From NCBI RefSeq assembly GCF_015352985.1, contig NZ_JACYXF010000017.1, positions 1-64,000 on the forward strand: 64,000 nucleotides of DNA. The letters are read 5' to 3'. The stretch is from Noviherbaspirillum malthae. Lineage in GTDB: Bacteria; Pseudomonadota; Gammaproteobacteria; Burkholderiales; Burkholderiaceae_D. Below the pieces are notes generated by a model. That model was given only the letters and a program-made list of their open reading frames with translations, did not search any database and was not told the origin of the DNA. This document shows, piece by piece, positions 42,212 to 51,485 of this stretch (its first letter is position 1; every line of letters starts with the position of its first letter). The position numbers and the translations under genes are program-made.

Positions 42212-43954
42212 ATGAAAAAAAGAGACGGACAAAGTCTGCTTGGTATGGTGATTATGCTGCTTGCAGTCATCGTCTTATTGCTGTCGCCAGTCGCGTACGC
42301 CGAGGATGACTATCTTGCGCCAGAAGTGGCCTTCAGGTTTTCTGCACGAATGGTCGATGCAGGGACAGCAGAAGTTACTTACGCCATCGCTGACGGCTAC
42401 TACATGTACCGTGAGCGGTTCAACTTCACCGCAGTGGGCGCGCAGCTCGGCGCACCCCATCTCCCGGCAGGAAAGGTAAAGTTCGACGAGACGTTCCAGA
42501 AGGAGGTCGAGACTTACCGCAAAACGATCACGATCCGGATACCGGTAGAAGCGCACGGGCCTTTCAGCTTAAGGGCCACGTCCCAGGGATGCGCCGATCA
42601 GGGGTTGTGCTACTCGCCGATGGAGTCCACCGCTCGGTTGACTCCGGTCACCGGTGCTACGTCCGCGAACGCCAGCCCATCGGTGGACACGGAAATGGGA
42701 AGGATTGAAGGATCGCTTAATAGCGGGCGCCTGCTGGTCATATTGCCGTTGTTTCTGCTACTTGGCCTTGGCTTGTCGTTCACGCCCTGCGTACTGCCAA
42801 TGGTCCCGATCCTGTCGTCAATTATCGTGGGCGACCAGGCGAAGGTGAGCCGTGCACGCGGATTGCTGCTAGCAGCAGTTTACGCGCTTGGGATGGCGAT
42901 CGTGTACACACTTTTCGGTGTTGCGGCTGGGCTTGCAGGAGAAGGATTGGCCGCTAGTTTGCAAAACCCCTGGGTGCTCAGCACCTTCGCATTGCTAATG
43001 GTGCTGCTGTCGCTGTCGATGTTTGGTGTCTACCAGTTGCAGATGCCATCCGCCATCCAATCAAAGCTTCTGCAAGTCTCGGAACGACAGGCGGCCGGAA
43101 AGCTGGTCGGCGTTTTTATTATGGGCGCGCTCTCGGCGCTTATCGTAGGCCCTTGCGTGGCCGCGCCGCTGGCAGGTGTGCTCGTCTACATAAGCCATAC
43201 ACGCGACATTTTGATCGGCGGGAGTGCGTTATTTGCAATGGCGGTCGGCATGAGCATTCCGTTGCTTTTGGTCGGCGCGTCTGCGGGTGTGTTGCTGCCG
43301 CGGGCAGGCGCATGGATGGATTCCGTGAAGCGCTTCTTTGGCGTACTGATGCTAGCGACGGCGCTGTGGATGCTATCGCCAGTGATTCCGGCGGCATTGC
43401 AAATGCTGGCTTGGGGCGCACTTGGCGTGGGATACGCTGTTTGGCTGTTCTCGCGGGGTCGTGGTGGCTGGTTGGCGAAGGCCTGGGCACTAGTGTTCGC
43501 GGTGGCTGGCCTGGTTCAGTTTGTCGGAGTGGCGACAGGTGGCCGGGATGCCTTGGCACCTTTTGCCCATTTCACTGGCCAAGCGCCTCATGCCACAGAG
43601 TTCAAGCGGATCCGGTCGATCGGGGAGCTCGATGCCATTTTATCCTCGAGTCCCGGCAAGGCAGTGATGCTTGATTTCTACGCCGACTGGTGCGTGTCAT
43701 GCAAGGAGATGGAAAGATTCACCTTTTCCGATCCACGGGTGAGAACGCAGTTCGCCGAGATGCTTCTGCTGCAGGCTGATGTGACGGCCAATAATGCCGA
43801 CGACAAGGCCTTGCTCAAGCGGTTCAAGCTGTTTGGGCCGCCCGGCATTGTCTTTTTCGATCAGACCGGGAGCGAAGTCACCGGCGCCCGCGTCATCGGG
43901 TATCAGGACCCGGCAAAGTTTCTTCAATCTTTGGCGCGTGCCCGCCAGAAGTAG
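42212..43954 (+). CDS. dsbD: DsbD thiol:disulfide interchange protein
   Basis: DsbD carries electrons from cytoplasmic thioredoxin across the membrane to periplasmic acceptors. All three modules are present: a signal peptide and N-terminal alpha domain with QGCADQGLCYSP, an eight-helix membrane domain with FTPCVLPMVPILSS and VGPCVAAPLAG, and a C-terminal thioredoxin domain with YADWCVSCKEME. I choose the ATG at 42212 because it gives a clean signal peptide; an ATG at 42167 is also in frame. In this cluster it can feed the TlpA-like and DsbG-like proteins. Confidence 0.9.
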   Translation: MKKRDGQSLLGMVIMLLAVIVLLLSPVAYAEDDYLAPEVAFRFSARMVDAGTAEVTYAIADGYYMYRERFNFTAVGAQLGAPHLPAGKVKFDETFQKEVETYRKTITIRIPVEAHGPFSLRATSQGCADQGLCYSPMESTARLTPVTGATSANASPSVDTEMGRIEGSLNSGRLLVILPLFLLLGLGLSFTPCVLPMVPILSSIIVGDQAKVSRARGLLLAAVYALGMAIVYTLFGVAAGLAGEGLAASLQNPWVLSTFALLMVLLSLSMFGVYQLQMPSAIQSKLLQVSERQAAGKLVGVFIMGALSALIVGPCVAAPLAGVLVYISHTRDILIGGSALFAMAVGMSIPLLLVGASAGVLLPRAGAWMDSVKRFFGVLMLATALWMLSPVIPAALQMLAWGALGVGYAVWLFSRGRGGWLAKAWALVFAVAGLVQFVGVATGGRDALAPFAHFTGQAPHATEFKRIRSIGELDAILSSSPGKAVMLDFYADWCVSCKEMERFTFSDPRVRTQFAEMLLLQADVTANNADDKALLKRFKLFGPPGIVFFDQTGSEVTGARVIGYQDPAKFLQSLARARQK

Positions 43955-44004
43955 GCACATAAGATCAACCAATCTAATCACTTAACTGCTACTTGGGTAC
44001 CTGC

Positions 44005-44856
44005 ATGCTGTCAAACATAACCTCTAATCAGAAAAAAACCGGATTCACTCTGGTTTCCCGCCTTGCCATGGCTGCTGTGCTGGCAACCACCTCATTAAGC
44101 GCCTGCTCGACGGAGAAATACCCGAAAGCGATACAAGAAGCCGTAGACGCTGGCTTAAAAGTCGTCAAAACCTTTCCTGCGGCATCCGGCTTGACCGGTT
44201 GGGTGTTGTCGCAGAGTGGACGTCATTCGATCGTTTTCACCACTGCGGACAAGAAGACGCTGTTGGCCGGCGCCTTGATCGGGGAAAACGGGGAGAACCT
44301 GTCTGAGCAATATGAAGCGCAGTTTGTCCCAAAGCCAGATATGGCAGCGGTCTTTCAGACACTGGAAAAATCATCCTACGTAGTCGAAGGCACCACGTCT
44401 GACCCGAAGAGTTTGCTCTATGTGTTTGTTGACGCCAATTGCCCATTCTGCCATTACACATGGAAAGCCTTGCAGCCTTATGAAAAGGCAGGCCTGCAGG
44501 TGCGTTGGATCCTCGTAGACACTCTTGGGCCGACCAGCATGCCCAAAGCGATAGAAGTGCTCGCCACGGCGGACCAAACTGCTGCATTCCGTAAGATGGA
44601 AGAAAACCACGGCAAAGCCTGGATAGCGTCGCCGCAATTTTCGGCAACTGCCAAGCCGGATATCGCCGACAAAATCCGGAGTAATGGGGAAATCATGAGT
44701 GCATTTGGAATCGGCGGAACGCCGGGAATTATCTGGAAAGACAGACAAGGCAAAGTCAACGTTAAGGCGGGCATGCCGCGCCTTTCCGAAATCCCGCAGA
44801 TAACTGGATTGCCTGAACAGAGAATGGATGATCCTGCCCTTGCAAAGTTTCGCTAA
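44005..44856 (+). CDS. dsbG: DsbG-like periplasmic disulfide isomerase, probable lipoprotein
   Basis: The N-terminus ends in TTSLSAC, a lipobox, so the protein is likely anchored by lipid. A DsbC/DsbG dimerisation domain (VVKTFPAASGLTGWVLSQSG) precedes a thioredoxin domain with VFVDANCPFCHYTW and the cis-proline loop GIGGTPGIIW. DsbG-type proteins protect single cysteines from over-oxidation and are reduced by DsbD, encoded immediately upstream. About 283 aa. It is the last gene before the transposon's right end. Confidence 0.88.
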   Translation: MLSNITSNQKKTGFTLVSRLAMAAVLATTSLSACSTEKYPKAIQEAVDAGLKVVKTFPAASGLTGWVLSQSGRHSIVFTTADKKTLLAGALIGENGENLSEQYEAQFVPKPDMAAVFQTLEKSSYVVEGTTSDPKSLLYVFVDANCPFCHYTWKALQPYEKAGLQVRWILVDTLGPTSMPKAIEVLATADQTAAFRKMEENHGKAWIASPQFSATAKPDIADKIRSNGEIMSAFGIGGTPGIIWKDRQGKVNVKAGMPRLSEIPQITGLPEQRMDDPALAKFR

Positions 44857-45195
44857 CCTGTAATGCTGCGATGGGATCGTGTAAAAAAAGAGGTGCTACC
44901 GTTTATACGGATAGAAATCCGATTGCGGTAAGTAGAGCCATGACAGCGCCGGCAAGCTGGTTCGGTCCATCATCGCAAACGGGTACACAAAGCCGCGTTT
45001 CGTCAGAAGAGTATAGGTGATATCGGCGCGAATTAACTGATCGGAACGATTTGCCACGTCATCTGCAGAGCGTGAGTGCGGTCAATCATTTCTTTTCACT
45101 CAGTGGCCCCGCTTTTTTGAACGCGCCGCTATGCAAATTCTTATGCTCGCCACTCGCCCAATGTAGACATGTGGCTAAAAAGCTACGCGAATCGA
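44857..45195. other. Non-coding right part of the transposon
   Basis: No gene on either strand between dsbG and the repeated end sites. The sequence shows no strong terminator. Confidence 0.5.
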
Positions 45196-45294
45196 GTTCT
45201 AGTTCGACCATGAACTAAATGATGCCCGGGTAGTGCTACAGCTAATTGGACAGGTTTTAGTTCGCAGAATGATCAACTTTTAGTTCCGAGCGCT
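45196..45294. repeat. Right transposon end with TnsB-type binding sites
   Basis: Inverted copies of the end motif occur as CTTTTAGTTCC at 45277-45287, GTTTTAGTTCG at 45254-45264 and TTCTAGTTCG near 45197-45206, with an opposite GAACTAAAT at 45212-45220. The outermost 18 bases are the exact reverse complement of the left end, followed by the AATAT duplication. Confidence 0.8.
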
Positions 45295-45363
45295 AATATG
45301 TCGCCAGCGTTGAGGCGGTCAACAGTTTACTTCTTTCATACCGTCGCTATACTGCCGTAAACA

Positions 45364-45379
45364 CTGTATAAATATACAT
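45364..45379. promoter_or_regulatory. LexA-like SOS box of the imu operon
   Basis: CTGTATAAATATACAT matches the LexA consensus CTGT-N8-ACAG at all but the final base. It overlaps the ATG at 45378, which argues that the true start of imuA lies downstream. imuA-imuB-dnaE2 cassettes are regulated by LexA in many bacteria. The box lies 65-80 bases inside the right flank of the transposon. Confidence 0.6.
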
Positions 45380-45431
45380 GGGTTTCGTGTACACGTGGCA
45401 ACGTGTACAAATAAACATCGAAGAGGCAGAC

Positions 45432-46229
45432 TTGGCAATTTTATCGGGCAGCGACAGCACGGCATCAGAGAAGCGTGACCGGTTTTTTGCACTGGCGGAG
45501 ACTCTGCGCGATTCAATCTGGCGGGCTGACGCCCTCGGACGGTCCAGAGTATCGGCTATCTCCACTGGTTATGCCGCACTAGATACTGAGTTACCTGGCC
45601 AGGGCTGGAACGTCTCCGTTTTGACCGAGCTTCTCTGGGCATACCAGGGTGGCGGAGAGTTCCGCGTTTTGGCACCAGCACTGAAAATGGTGTCCCAGGC
45701 AGGTAAGACCGTCGTCCTGCTGGGTTCTCCACATGAGCTGAGTGCGCCTGCTCTCGACCAGTATGGCATTGATATCAAACACCTCCTGATCGTGCATGCG
45801 GACAAGCCTGCCGACCGTCTGTGGACGGCAGAACAGATCCTCAGAAGCGCGAGTGCAGGAGCGCTGGTCAGCTGGCACCCAGCGGTCAAAGCGGAGCATT
45901 TGCGCCGCCTGCAGGTGGCCGCCGCCGCAGTCGATAGTCTAACGTTCATCCTGCGTCCGGCCAGTACCAAGGTTGAGCCGTCGCCGTCGCCGTTGCGCCT
46001 GCATTGCGAGCCGGCGCCTTACGGGCAGCTGTCCGTTGACGTCTTCAAGCGTCGCGGTCCTGCTGCCGCCGCGCCCGTGCTGCTGCCAGCATTGTTTTCA
46101 CCTTCCATGAAGCGCGCGCTCGACCGGGCGCAGCGCAATGCCGTCGCACCACCAGTAGAAAGTTCCCATGTGGATCGCCTCGTTCCTTCCCCAGCTGCCG
46201 CTCGACCTGGCATTCCGACGCTGGCCTGA
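45432..46229 (+). CDS. imuA: ImuA, SOS mutasome protein
   Basis: ImuA is a RecA/SulA-related protein that works with ImuB and DnaE2 in translesion synthesis. The family signature is present: WRADALGRSRVSAISTGYAA, then LDTELPGQGWNVSVLTELLW and GEFRVLAPAL. I start it at TTG 45432, which has GAAGAGG six bases upstream. The upstream ATG at 45378 lies inside the LexA-like box, and the intervening sequence holds palindromic CGTGTACACG, so it is more likely promoter. The gene overlaps imuB by 62 bases. Confidence 0.85.
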   Translation: MAILSGSDSTASEKRDRFFALAETLRDSIWRADALGRSRVSAISTGYAALDTELPGQGWNVSVLTELLWAYQGGGEFRVLAPALKMVSQAGKTVVLLGSPHELSAPALDQYGIDIKHLLIVHADKPADRLWTAEQILRSASAGALVSWHPAVKAEHLRRLQVAAAAVDSLTFILRPASTKVEPSPSPLRLHCEPAPYGQLSVDVFKRRGPAAAAPVLLPALFSPSMKRALDRAQRNAVAPPVESSHVDRLVPSPAAARPGIPTLA

Positions 46230-47661
46230 GGCGCTGCAGGACAACCTGCGGTCCACGCTCCCGATCGTCATCATCGAATCCGGGCGGGTAGGGTGGGTAA
46301 GCGCCGGCGCGGGGCAAGCCGGCATCGTGCCCGGCATGTCAGAGTCGGGCGCGCGTACACGATCGGCCAGCGTCATACCGGTGTCGCGCGACATCGAGGC
46401 CGAAGGCAGGGCGGTCACCGAAGCGGCATTGTGGGCGCTGCACTTCACGCCCGAGGTTGCAGTACGCCATTCTGGCTTGATCCTCAACGTAGCGGCGAGC
46501 CTGCGCCTGTTTGGCGGTGTGGAAACGATCGCACAGCGACTAAGGAACGGGCTCGATGAGCTTGGATTAACTGCCAATATCGCGGCGGCGCCAACAGCAA
46601 CAGCAGCATGGTGGCTCGCGCAAAGCCACGACGGCATCATCGCCGGCGATGCTCAGTATGCCGACCTTGTCGACAGCCTGCCGCCCACGCTAATCGAGCC
46701 GCTGATGCCACATGCCGAGTCCTTGAAGGCTATCGGCTGCAGGACCATCGGTCAGTTCCGCCGCCTGCCACGCAGTGGCATCGTCAAACGGTTCGGCAAG
46801 GCCGTTTTGACCGAACTCGATCGCTGCTTCGGCAGCGAGCCCGAGTTGTTCACCTGGTACGAGGCGCCGGAGCGGTTCTGCCAGCGCATCGAGCTAGGGG
46901 CCCGGATTGAGACCACGGAGTTGCTGCTGCACTCGGCCCGCCGATTACTGCTGCAAATGACAGGCTTTCTGTCAGCGCGATTTTGCGCAGTGACCCAGTT
47001 TTCCCTGTCGCTGCACCATGAAACCGTGCGCCTCGGCAAGAGTCCGACGACCCGCATCGACATCAAGTTAGGCGCTCCCAGCCGTGACCTCGAACACCTG
47101 ACGCTGCTGATGAAAGAGCACTTGGCGAAACTCGTTCTCGAGTCGTCTGTGGTTGAGATGACGTTGTCGGCGGATGCACTGGAAGAGCGCGCCGCGCCGA
47201 ATAATGAACTGTTCCCGACTGCTACCAGCCAGTCGGAAATGCTCGGCCGCCTGATCGAGCGGTTGACCAGCCGCCTCGGGCCCGACGCGGTTACCAGGAT
47301 CGCTATCAGTGCGGATCACCGGCCCGAGAAGTGCACCGTCCATGCCGCGCCTGTCCCGGTCAAGGGAGCACGGCCACCGAGCCCATTATCCGGCGCGTCA
47401 TTCCCGCCGCGCCCGACATGGCTACTGAAAGATCCGATTCCGCTGATCACCCGCCACAACCGGCCGTTTTATGGGGCAGAGTTGCGCCTGCTGATAGGAC
47501 CTGAGCGAATCGAGACGGGCTGGTGGGATGATGAAGTGATTCAGCGTGACTATTTTGTTGCGCTCAATGAATCCTGCCATTTGGTGCTATGGGTCTTCCG
47601 CGCCCGCATTAGCATCGACGACGAGGAACCCGGCTGGTACCTGCATGGTTTTTTTGCATAG
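46168..47661 (+). CDS. imuB: ImuB, Y-family polymerase-like mutasome hub
   Basis: The N-terminus MWIASFLPQLPLDLAFRRWP and the segment LILNVAASLRLFGGVETIAQ are typical of ImuB. The catalytic acidic residues of true Y-family polymerases are replaced, as is usual for ImuB, which serves as an adaptor that binds the beta clamp, ImuA and DnaE2. Length 497 aa is normal. It is coupled to imuA by overlap and followed 11 bases later by dnaE2. Confidence 0.88.
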   Translation: MWIASFLPQLPLDLAFRRWPEALQDNLRSTLPIVIIESGRVGWVSAGAGQAGIVPGMSESGARTRSASVIPVSRDIEAEGRAVTEAALWALHFTPEVAVRHSGLILNVAASLRLFGGVETIAQRLRNGLDELGLTANIAAAPTATAAWWLAQSHDGIIAGDAQYADLVDSLPPTLIEPLMPHAESLKAIGCRTIGQFRRLPRSGIVKRFGKAVLTELDRCFGSEPELFTWYEAPERFCQRIELGARIETTELLLHSARRLLLQMTGFLSARFCAVTQFSLSLHHETVRLGKSPTTRIDIKLGAPSRDLEHLTLLMKEHLAKLVLESSVVEMTLSADALEERAAPNNELFPTATSQSEMLGRLIERLTSRLGPDAVTRIAISADHRPEKCTVHAAPVPVKGARPPSPLSGASFPPRPTWLLKDPIPLITRHNRPFYGAELRLLIGPERIETGWWDDEVIQRDYFVALNESCHLVLWVFRARISIDDEEPGWYLHGFFA

Positions 47662-47672
47662 CGTGGCCAGAC

Positions 47673-50600
47673 ATGTTGAGTATCCTACCGGCCTATGCCG
47701 AGTTGCATGTTGTCTCCTGTTTCAGTTTCCTGCGTGGCGCTTCGCATCCTGAAGAATTAGTGGCACGCGCCGCCAGGCTTGGATACACCGCATTGGCCGT
47801 TACTGACGAAGGTTCACTTGCCGGCGTTGTGCGCGCTCACGTGGAAGCAAAGAAGTACGGGCTGCACCTGATCATCGGCACCGAGATCACGCTGGAGTGC
47901 GGCCTCAAGCTGGTGCTGCTGGCCATGAATCGTGACGGCTATGGAAACATCGCCGAGTTACTGACGGTCGGACGACGCCGCGCGCCAAAGGGGACTTACC
48001 TTCTCCGGCGCGACGACATCGTCTTCAACGGCAAACCTCGGCACGATGCTGCGCATTTGCGAAACTTAATGGGCTGCTATGTTCTGTACATCGGTGACCG
48101 CACGCAGCCGGACGAGGCGATCCAAGAACAGGCGGAGTGGGTCGCAGCGGCATTTCACGACCGTGTCGCGATCGCCGTTGAACTGCAGCAGATGCCTGAT
48201 GATGATATGTGGCAGGAGCGACTTGCCACCGTGGCCAAATTGACGCAGCTGCCGATGGTCGCCGCCGGCGATGTACACATGCATGTGCGCTCGCGCAAGC
48301 CACTGCATGACACGATCACAGCGATCCGCCTTGGCAAGTCCATTGCCGAATGCGGGCTGGAGCTGCACCCCAACGCCGAACAGCATCTGCGACAGCGCAT
48401 CCGCCTTGCACAGGTTTATGCGCGACCGCTTCTGGAGCAGACATTGGACATTGCCGCGCGGTGCACCTTCTCGCTAGACGAGGTCAGCTACCGTTACCCC
48501 GATGACATCGTCCCAATCGGCGAGACGCCGACCAGCCATCTGCGCAAGTTGACTTACCAGGGCGCATTCCAGCGCTATCCCAATGGCATTCCCACAAAAA
48601 TTCAGGAACTCATCGAACACGAACTGGCCCTGATCGCTGAACTCGAGTTCGACATGTACTTTCTCGTGGCAGGCGATATTGTGGCGTTTGCGCGCCGGCA
48701 GGAGATCTTGTGTCAAGGACGCGGCAGTGCCGCGAATTCGGTCGTCGCCTATTGCCTATGCATCACGGAGGTCGATCCGTCACGCATGAACCTACTGTTC
48801 GAGCGGTTTGTCAGTCGTAGCCGGAAAAGCGAGCCGCCTGACATTGACATCGATTTCGAGCACGAAAAGCGCGAGATTGTGATTCAAGAAATCTACCGGC
48901 GTTACGGCCGCCATCGTGCTGCGCTCACCGGCGCGGTCATTACGTTCCGGCCACGCTCGGCGATCAAGGATGTCGGCAAAGCATTGGGGATGGACTTCAC
49001 CCAGCTGAACGCGCTGACGTCATCGCAGCACTGGTGGAATGGCAAGACGATTGATCAGGAAGGCCTGCGTGAGCACGGCCTTGACCCCGATTCACCGGTC
49101 GTCAAGAAGCTGGTGTCCCTCAGCGAAACCCTGCTGGGCTTTCCACGCCAGCTATCGCAGCACGTCGGCGGCTTTGTGATCGCGCAGGACAGTCTATGCC
49201 GACTGGTGCCGATTGAGAATGCCGCAATGACAGACCGCACGGTCATCGAATTCGATAAAGACGACATAGAGCACCTCAGGTTCATCAAGGTTGATATCCT
49301 GGCCCTCGGCATTCTCTCGGCAATTCGGCGGGCGCTGGACATGATCAGCGAGCGCCGCGGTGAAATCTTTACGATGCAGGACGTTCCCAGCGAAGATCCG
49401 GCAACGTACGAGATGATATGTCGGAGCGAAACGGTCGGCGTTTTCCAGATCGAGTCACGCGCGCAGCGCTCGATGCTTCTCCGCATGCAGCCACGTTCGT
49501 TCTTTGATCTGGTCGTTGAAGTTGCGCTGGTTCGGCCGGGGCCAATCCATGGCGAGATGGTGCACCCTTATCTGCGCAGGCGCCAGGGTCTGGAGCCGAT
49601 CGACTACCCCAGCGAGGAAGTGCGCGAGATCCTGGGGCCAACACTGGGCATACCGATCTTCCAGGAACAGCTGATGCAGCTGGCAATGGCTTGCGGCGGC
49701 TTCAGTGCAGACGAGGCAGACCAGCTTCGTCGGGCGCTCGGTTCGTGGAAGAAGAAAGGACAGCTCGAGGAATATACCGGCAAGCTCGTCACCGGCATGC
49801 TGGAGCGAGGCTACTCGGAAGACTATGCGAGGCGCATGGCCAAATTCGGTGAAGCCTTTGCGTCCTACAGTTTTCCATTGAGCCACAGCGCAAGCTTTGC
49901 CCTATTGGTCTATGTGAGTGCATGGCTCAAGTGTCATGAGCCGGCGATCTTTCTCGCTTCGTTACTGAACTCGCAACCAATGGGCTTTTATACGCCAAGC
50001 CAACTGATCCAGGATGCGAAACGCTTCGGGGTCAAGGTGCGCCCGATCGATGTTATGGTCAGCCAATGGGACGCCACGCTCGAAGAACGAGAGGGTTACT
50101 CTGGCGATGGCAGCGGGCAGCCAATCGTACGCTTAGGGCTGCGGCTCGTGAAAGGATTGTCGATCAAGGGGGCCGATGACATCACGATGGCACGCGCGAT
50201 GCGGCCGTTTTCCAGCGTCGACGACATGGCCAGGCGCGCGAATTTGTCCACACACGATCTTCAAGCGTTGGCCAAAGCCAATGCGCTAATCGGACTGGCC
50301 GGCCACCGGCGGCAGGCAGCATGGGAAGTCGCAGGCATGCGGCCGATGCCTGCACTGTTACGGGACGCTCCCATCCAGGATGAACCGCTCGAGCTGCCGG
50401 CGCCAACTGAAGGCGAGGAGATCGTCGCCGACTACCACAGCACCGGCCTGACGCTGCGGCGGCATCCACTGGCGTTGTTGCGTGAGCGGTTCACTGCAAT
50501 GAATCTTCATACGGCCGAAGAGCTGCAGACCTTTCCGGACCGCAAGCTAGCCCGAACCACCGGCATCGTCACGGGTCGCCAGCGCCCAGGCACGGCCAAC

Positions 50601-50828
50601 GGTGTCATGTTCGTGACCATCGAGGATGAGACCGGGACGACGCAGGTGATTGTCTGGCCGAGTCTGGTTGACAAGCAGAAGAGGGAAGTGCTCGACGCCA
50701 AGCTGCTGACTGTCTATGGCGTCTGGCAGCGCGATGGCGCCTCAATGCACCTGATCGCCAAACGACTCGTTGATCACACAGCACTGCTGGGAGCGCTGAA
50801 TACGGTCAAAAGCCGGGATTTTCATTGA
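47673..50828 (+). CDS. dnaE2: DnaE2 (ImuC), error-prone DNA polymerase III alpha
   Basis: A C-family polymerase of 1051 aa with an N-terminal PHP domain (YAELHVVSCFSFLRGASHPE, VTDEGSLAG), the catalytic aspartates in EPPDIDIDFEHEKRE, the finger motif GRGSAANSVVAYCL, the beta-clamp-proximal region and a C-terminal OB fold (GIVTGRQRPGTANGVMFVTI). It extends past lesions at the cost of mutations. It ends a complete imuA-imuB-dnaE2 operon whose promoter is adjacent to the transposon insertion. Confidence 0.95.
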   Translation: MLSILPAYAELHVVSCFSFLRGASHPEELVARAARLGYTALAVTDEGSLAGVVRAHVEAKKYGLHLIIGTEITLECGLKLVLLAMNRDGYGNIAELLTVGRRRAPKGTYLLRRDDIVFNGKPRHDAAHLRNLMGCYVLYIGDRTQPDEAIQEQAEWVAAAFHDRVAIAVELQQMPDDDMWQERLATVAKLTQLPMVAAGDVHMHVRSRKPLHDTITAIRLGKSIAECGLELHPNAEQHLRQRIRLAQVYARPLLEQTLDIAARCTFSLDEVSYRYPDDIVPIGETPTSHLRKLTYQGAFQRYPNGIPTKIQELIEHELALIAELEFDMYFLVAGDIVAFARRQEILCQGRGSAANSVVAYCLCITEVDPSRMNLLFERFVSRSRKSEPPDIDIDFEHEKREIVIQEIYRRYGRHRAALTGAVITFRPRSAIKDVGKALGMDFTQLNALTSSQHWWNGKTIDQEGLREHGLDPDSPVVKKLVSLSETLLGFPRQLSQHVGGFVIAQDSLCRLVPIENAAMTDRTVIEFDKDDIEHLRFIKVDILALGILSAIRRALDMISERRGEIFTMQDVPSEDPATYEMICRSETVGVFQIESRAQRSMLLRMQPRSFFDLVVEVALVRPGPIHGEMVHPYLRRRQGLEPIDYPSEEVREILGPTLGIPIFQEQLMQLAMACGGFSADEADQLRRALGSWKKKGQLEEYTGKLVTGMLERGYSEDYARRMAKFGEAFASYSFPLSHSASFALLVYVSAWLKCHEPAIFLASLLNSQPMGFYTPSQLIQDAKRFGVKVRPIDVMVSQWDATLEEREGYSGDGSGQPIVRLGLRLVKGLSIKGADDITMARAMRPFSSVDDMARRANLSTHDLQALAKANALIGLAGHRRQAAWEVAGMRPMPALLRDAPIQDEPLELPAPTEGEEIVADYHSTGLTLRRHPLALLRERFTAMNLHTAEELQTFPDRKLARTTGIVTGRQRPGTANGVMFVTIEDETGTTQVIVWPSLVDKQKREVLDAKLLTVYGVWQRDGASMHLIAKRLVDHTALLGALNTVKSRDFH

Positions 50829-51047
50829 CGTCCGTGAGTTCTGCCAAGGGTTGCATACTGCCGGAAAAACCGAATGGCAATCCATTCACGCTATACGTCG
50901 AACATGAGTGCGAAATCACTGGGCTTTCGATGTCTGATGCTCGTCTTATATACGACGCGCGAAACGTCGAAGTGCCGTCGAGCACTTTAGTTCGCGCCGA
51001 CTGCTCGCGTAGAATAGTCTTTTCGTACAGAGGAATGGAATGTAACA

Positions 51048-51485
51048 GTGCAGGGCTACAAACGCAAAATCGTCTATGTGGGTGTCTTTGAAACGATCGC
51101 CATTGCCATCTGCAGCCTGAGCCTTTCAACGCTCTCCAACAGCAGTCTGGCGTCAGCGACCATTCTGTCAATGATCACCTCCACTATCGCGGTAACCTGG
51201 AATTATTTCTTCACTAGCGTATTCGAAGCGTGGGAGTCTCGGCAAGCCAGGCACGGCCGTAGTATCACACGCCGTATTGGGCATGCCGTGGGCTTCGAAA
51301 GCGGCCTACTCATCATCCTGGTGCCTACAATTACCTGGTGGTTGAACGTCAGCCTGGGGCAGGCGTTCGCGATGAATCTTGGGCTGGCTGCTTTTTTCCT
51401 CTGCTATACATTCATTTTCAACTGGGCTTTCGACAGGGTCTTTGGATTAACGGTATCAGCGCGCGCTGATCCCACACGTCCCTAG
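51048..51485 (+). CDS. PACE-family multidrug efflux protein (AceI-like)
   Basis: Two tandem bacterial transmembrane pair repeats: RKIVYVGVFETIAIAICSLS, then STIAVTWNYFFTSVFEAWES, and HAVGFESGLLIILVPTITWW, then FFLCYTFIFNWAFDRVFG. The E-x-x-A-I and W-N-x-x-F/W-N-x-x-(F/Y)-D motifs define PACE exporters, which pump biocides such as chlorhexidine. At 145 aa it is standard length. The start is a GTG at 51048 because nearby ATGs are out of frame or run into stops. Confidence 0.85.
   Translation: MQGYKRKIVYVGVFETIAIAICSLSLSTLSNSSLASATILSMITSTIAVTWNYFFTSVFEAWESRQARHGRSITRRIGHAVGFESGLLIILVPTITWWLNVSLGQAFAMNLGLAAFFLCYTFIFNWAFDRVFGLTVSARADPTRP

Larger units (their letters stand above)
21460..45294. 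mobile_element. Tn7-like transposon with sulfur-metabolism cargo, 23,835 bp
   Basis: The left end AGCGCTCGGAACTAAAAG (from 21460) is matched base for base by the reverse complement at the right end (to 45294). Both ends are flanked by the same pentamer AATAT (21455-21459 and 45295-45299), the 5-bp target duplication expected of Tn7-type transposition. Further copies of the GAACTAAAAG motif lie within 160 bp of the left end and 100 bp of the right end. The genes tnsA, tnsB, tnsC and tniQ occupy the left 5.7 kb. The rest is an 18-kb cargo of persulfide/thiosulfate and thiol-disulfide genes. The element looks complete and recently inserted. Confidence 0.9.
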
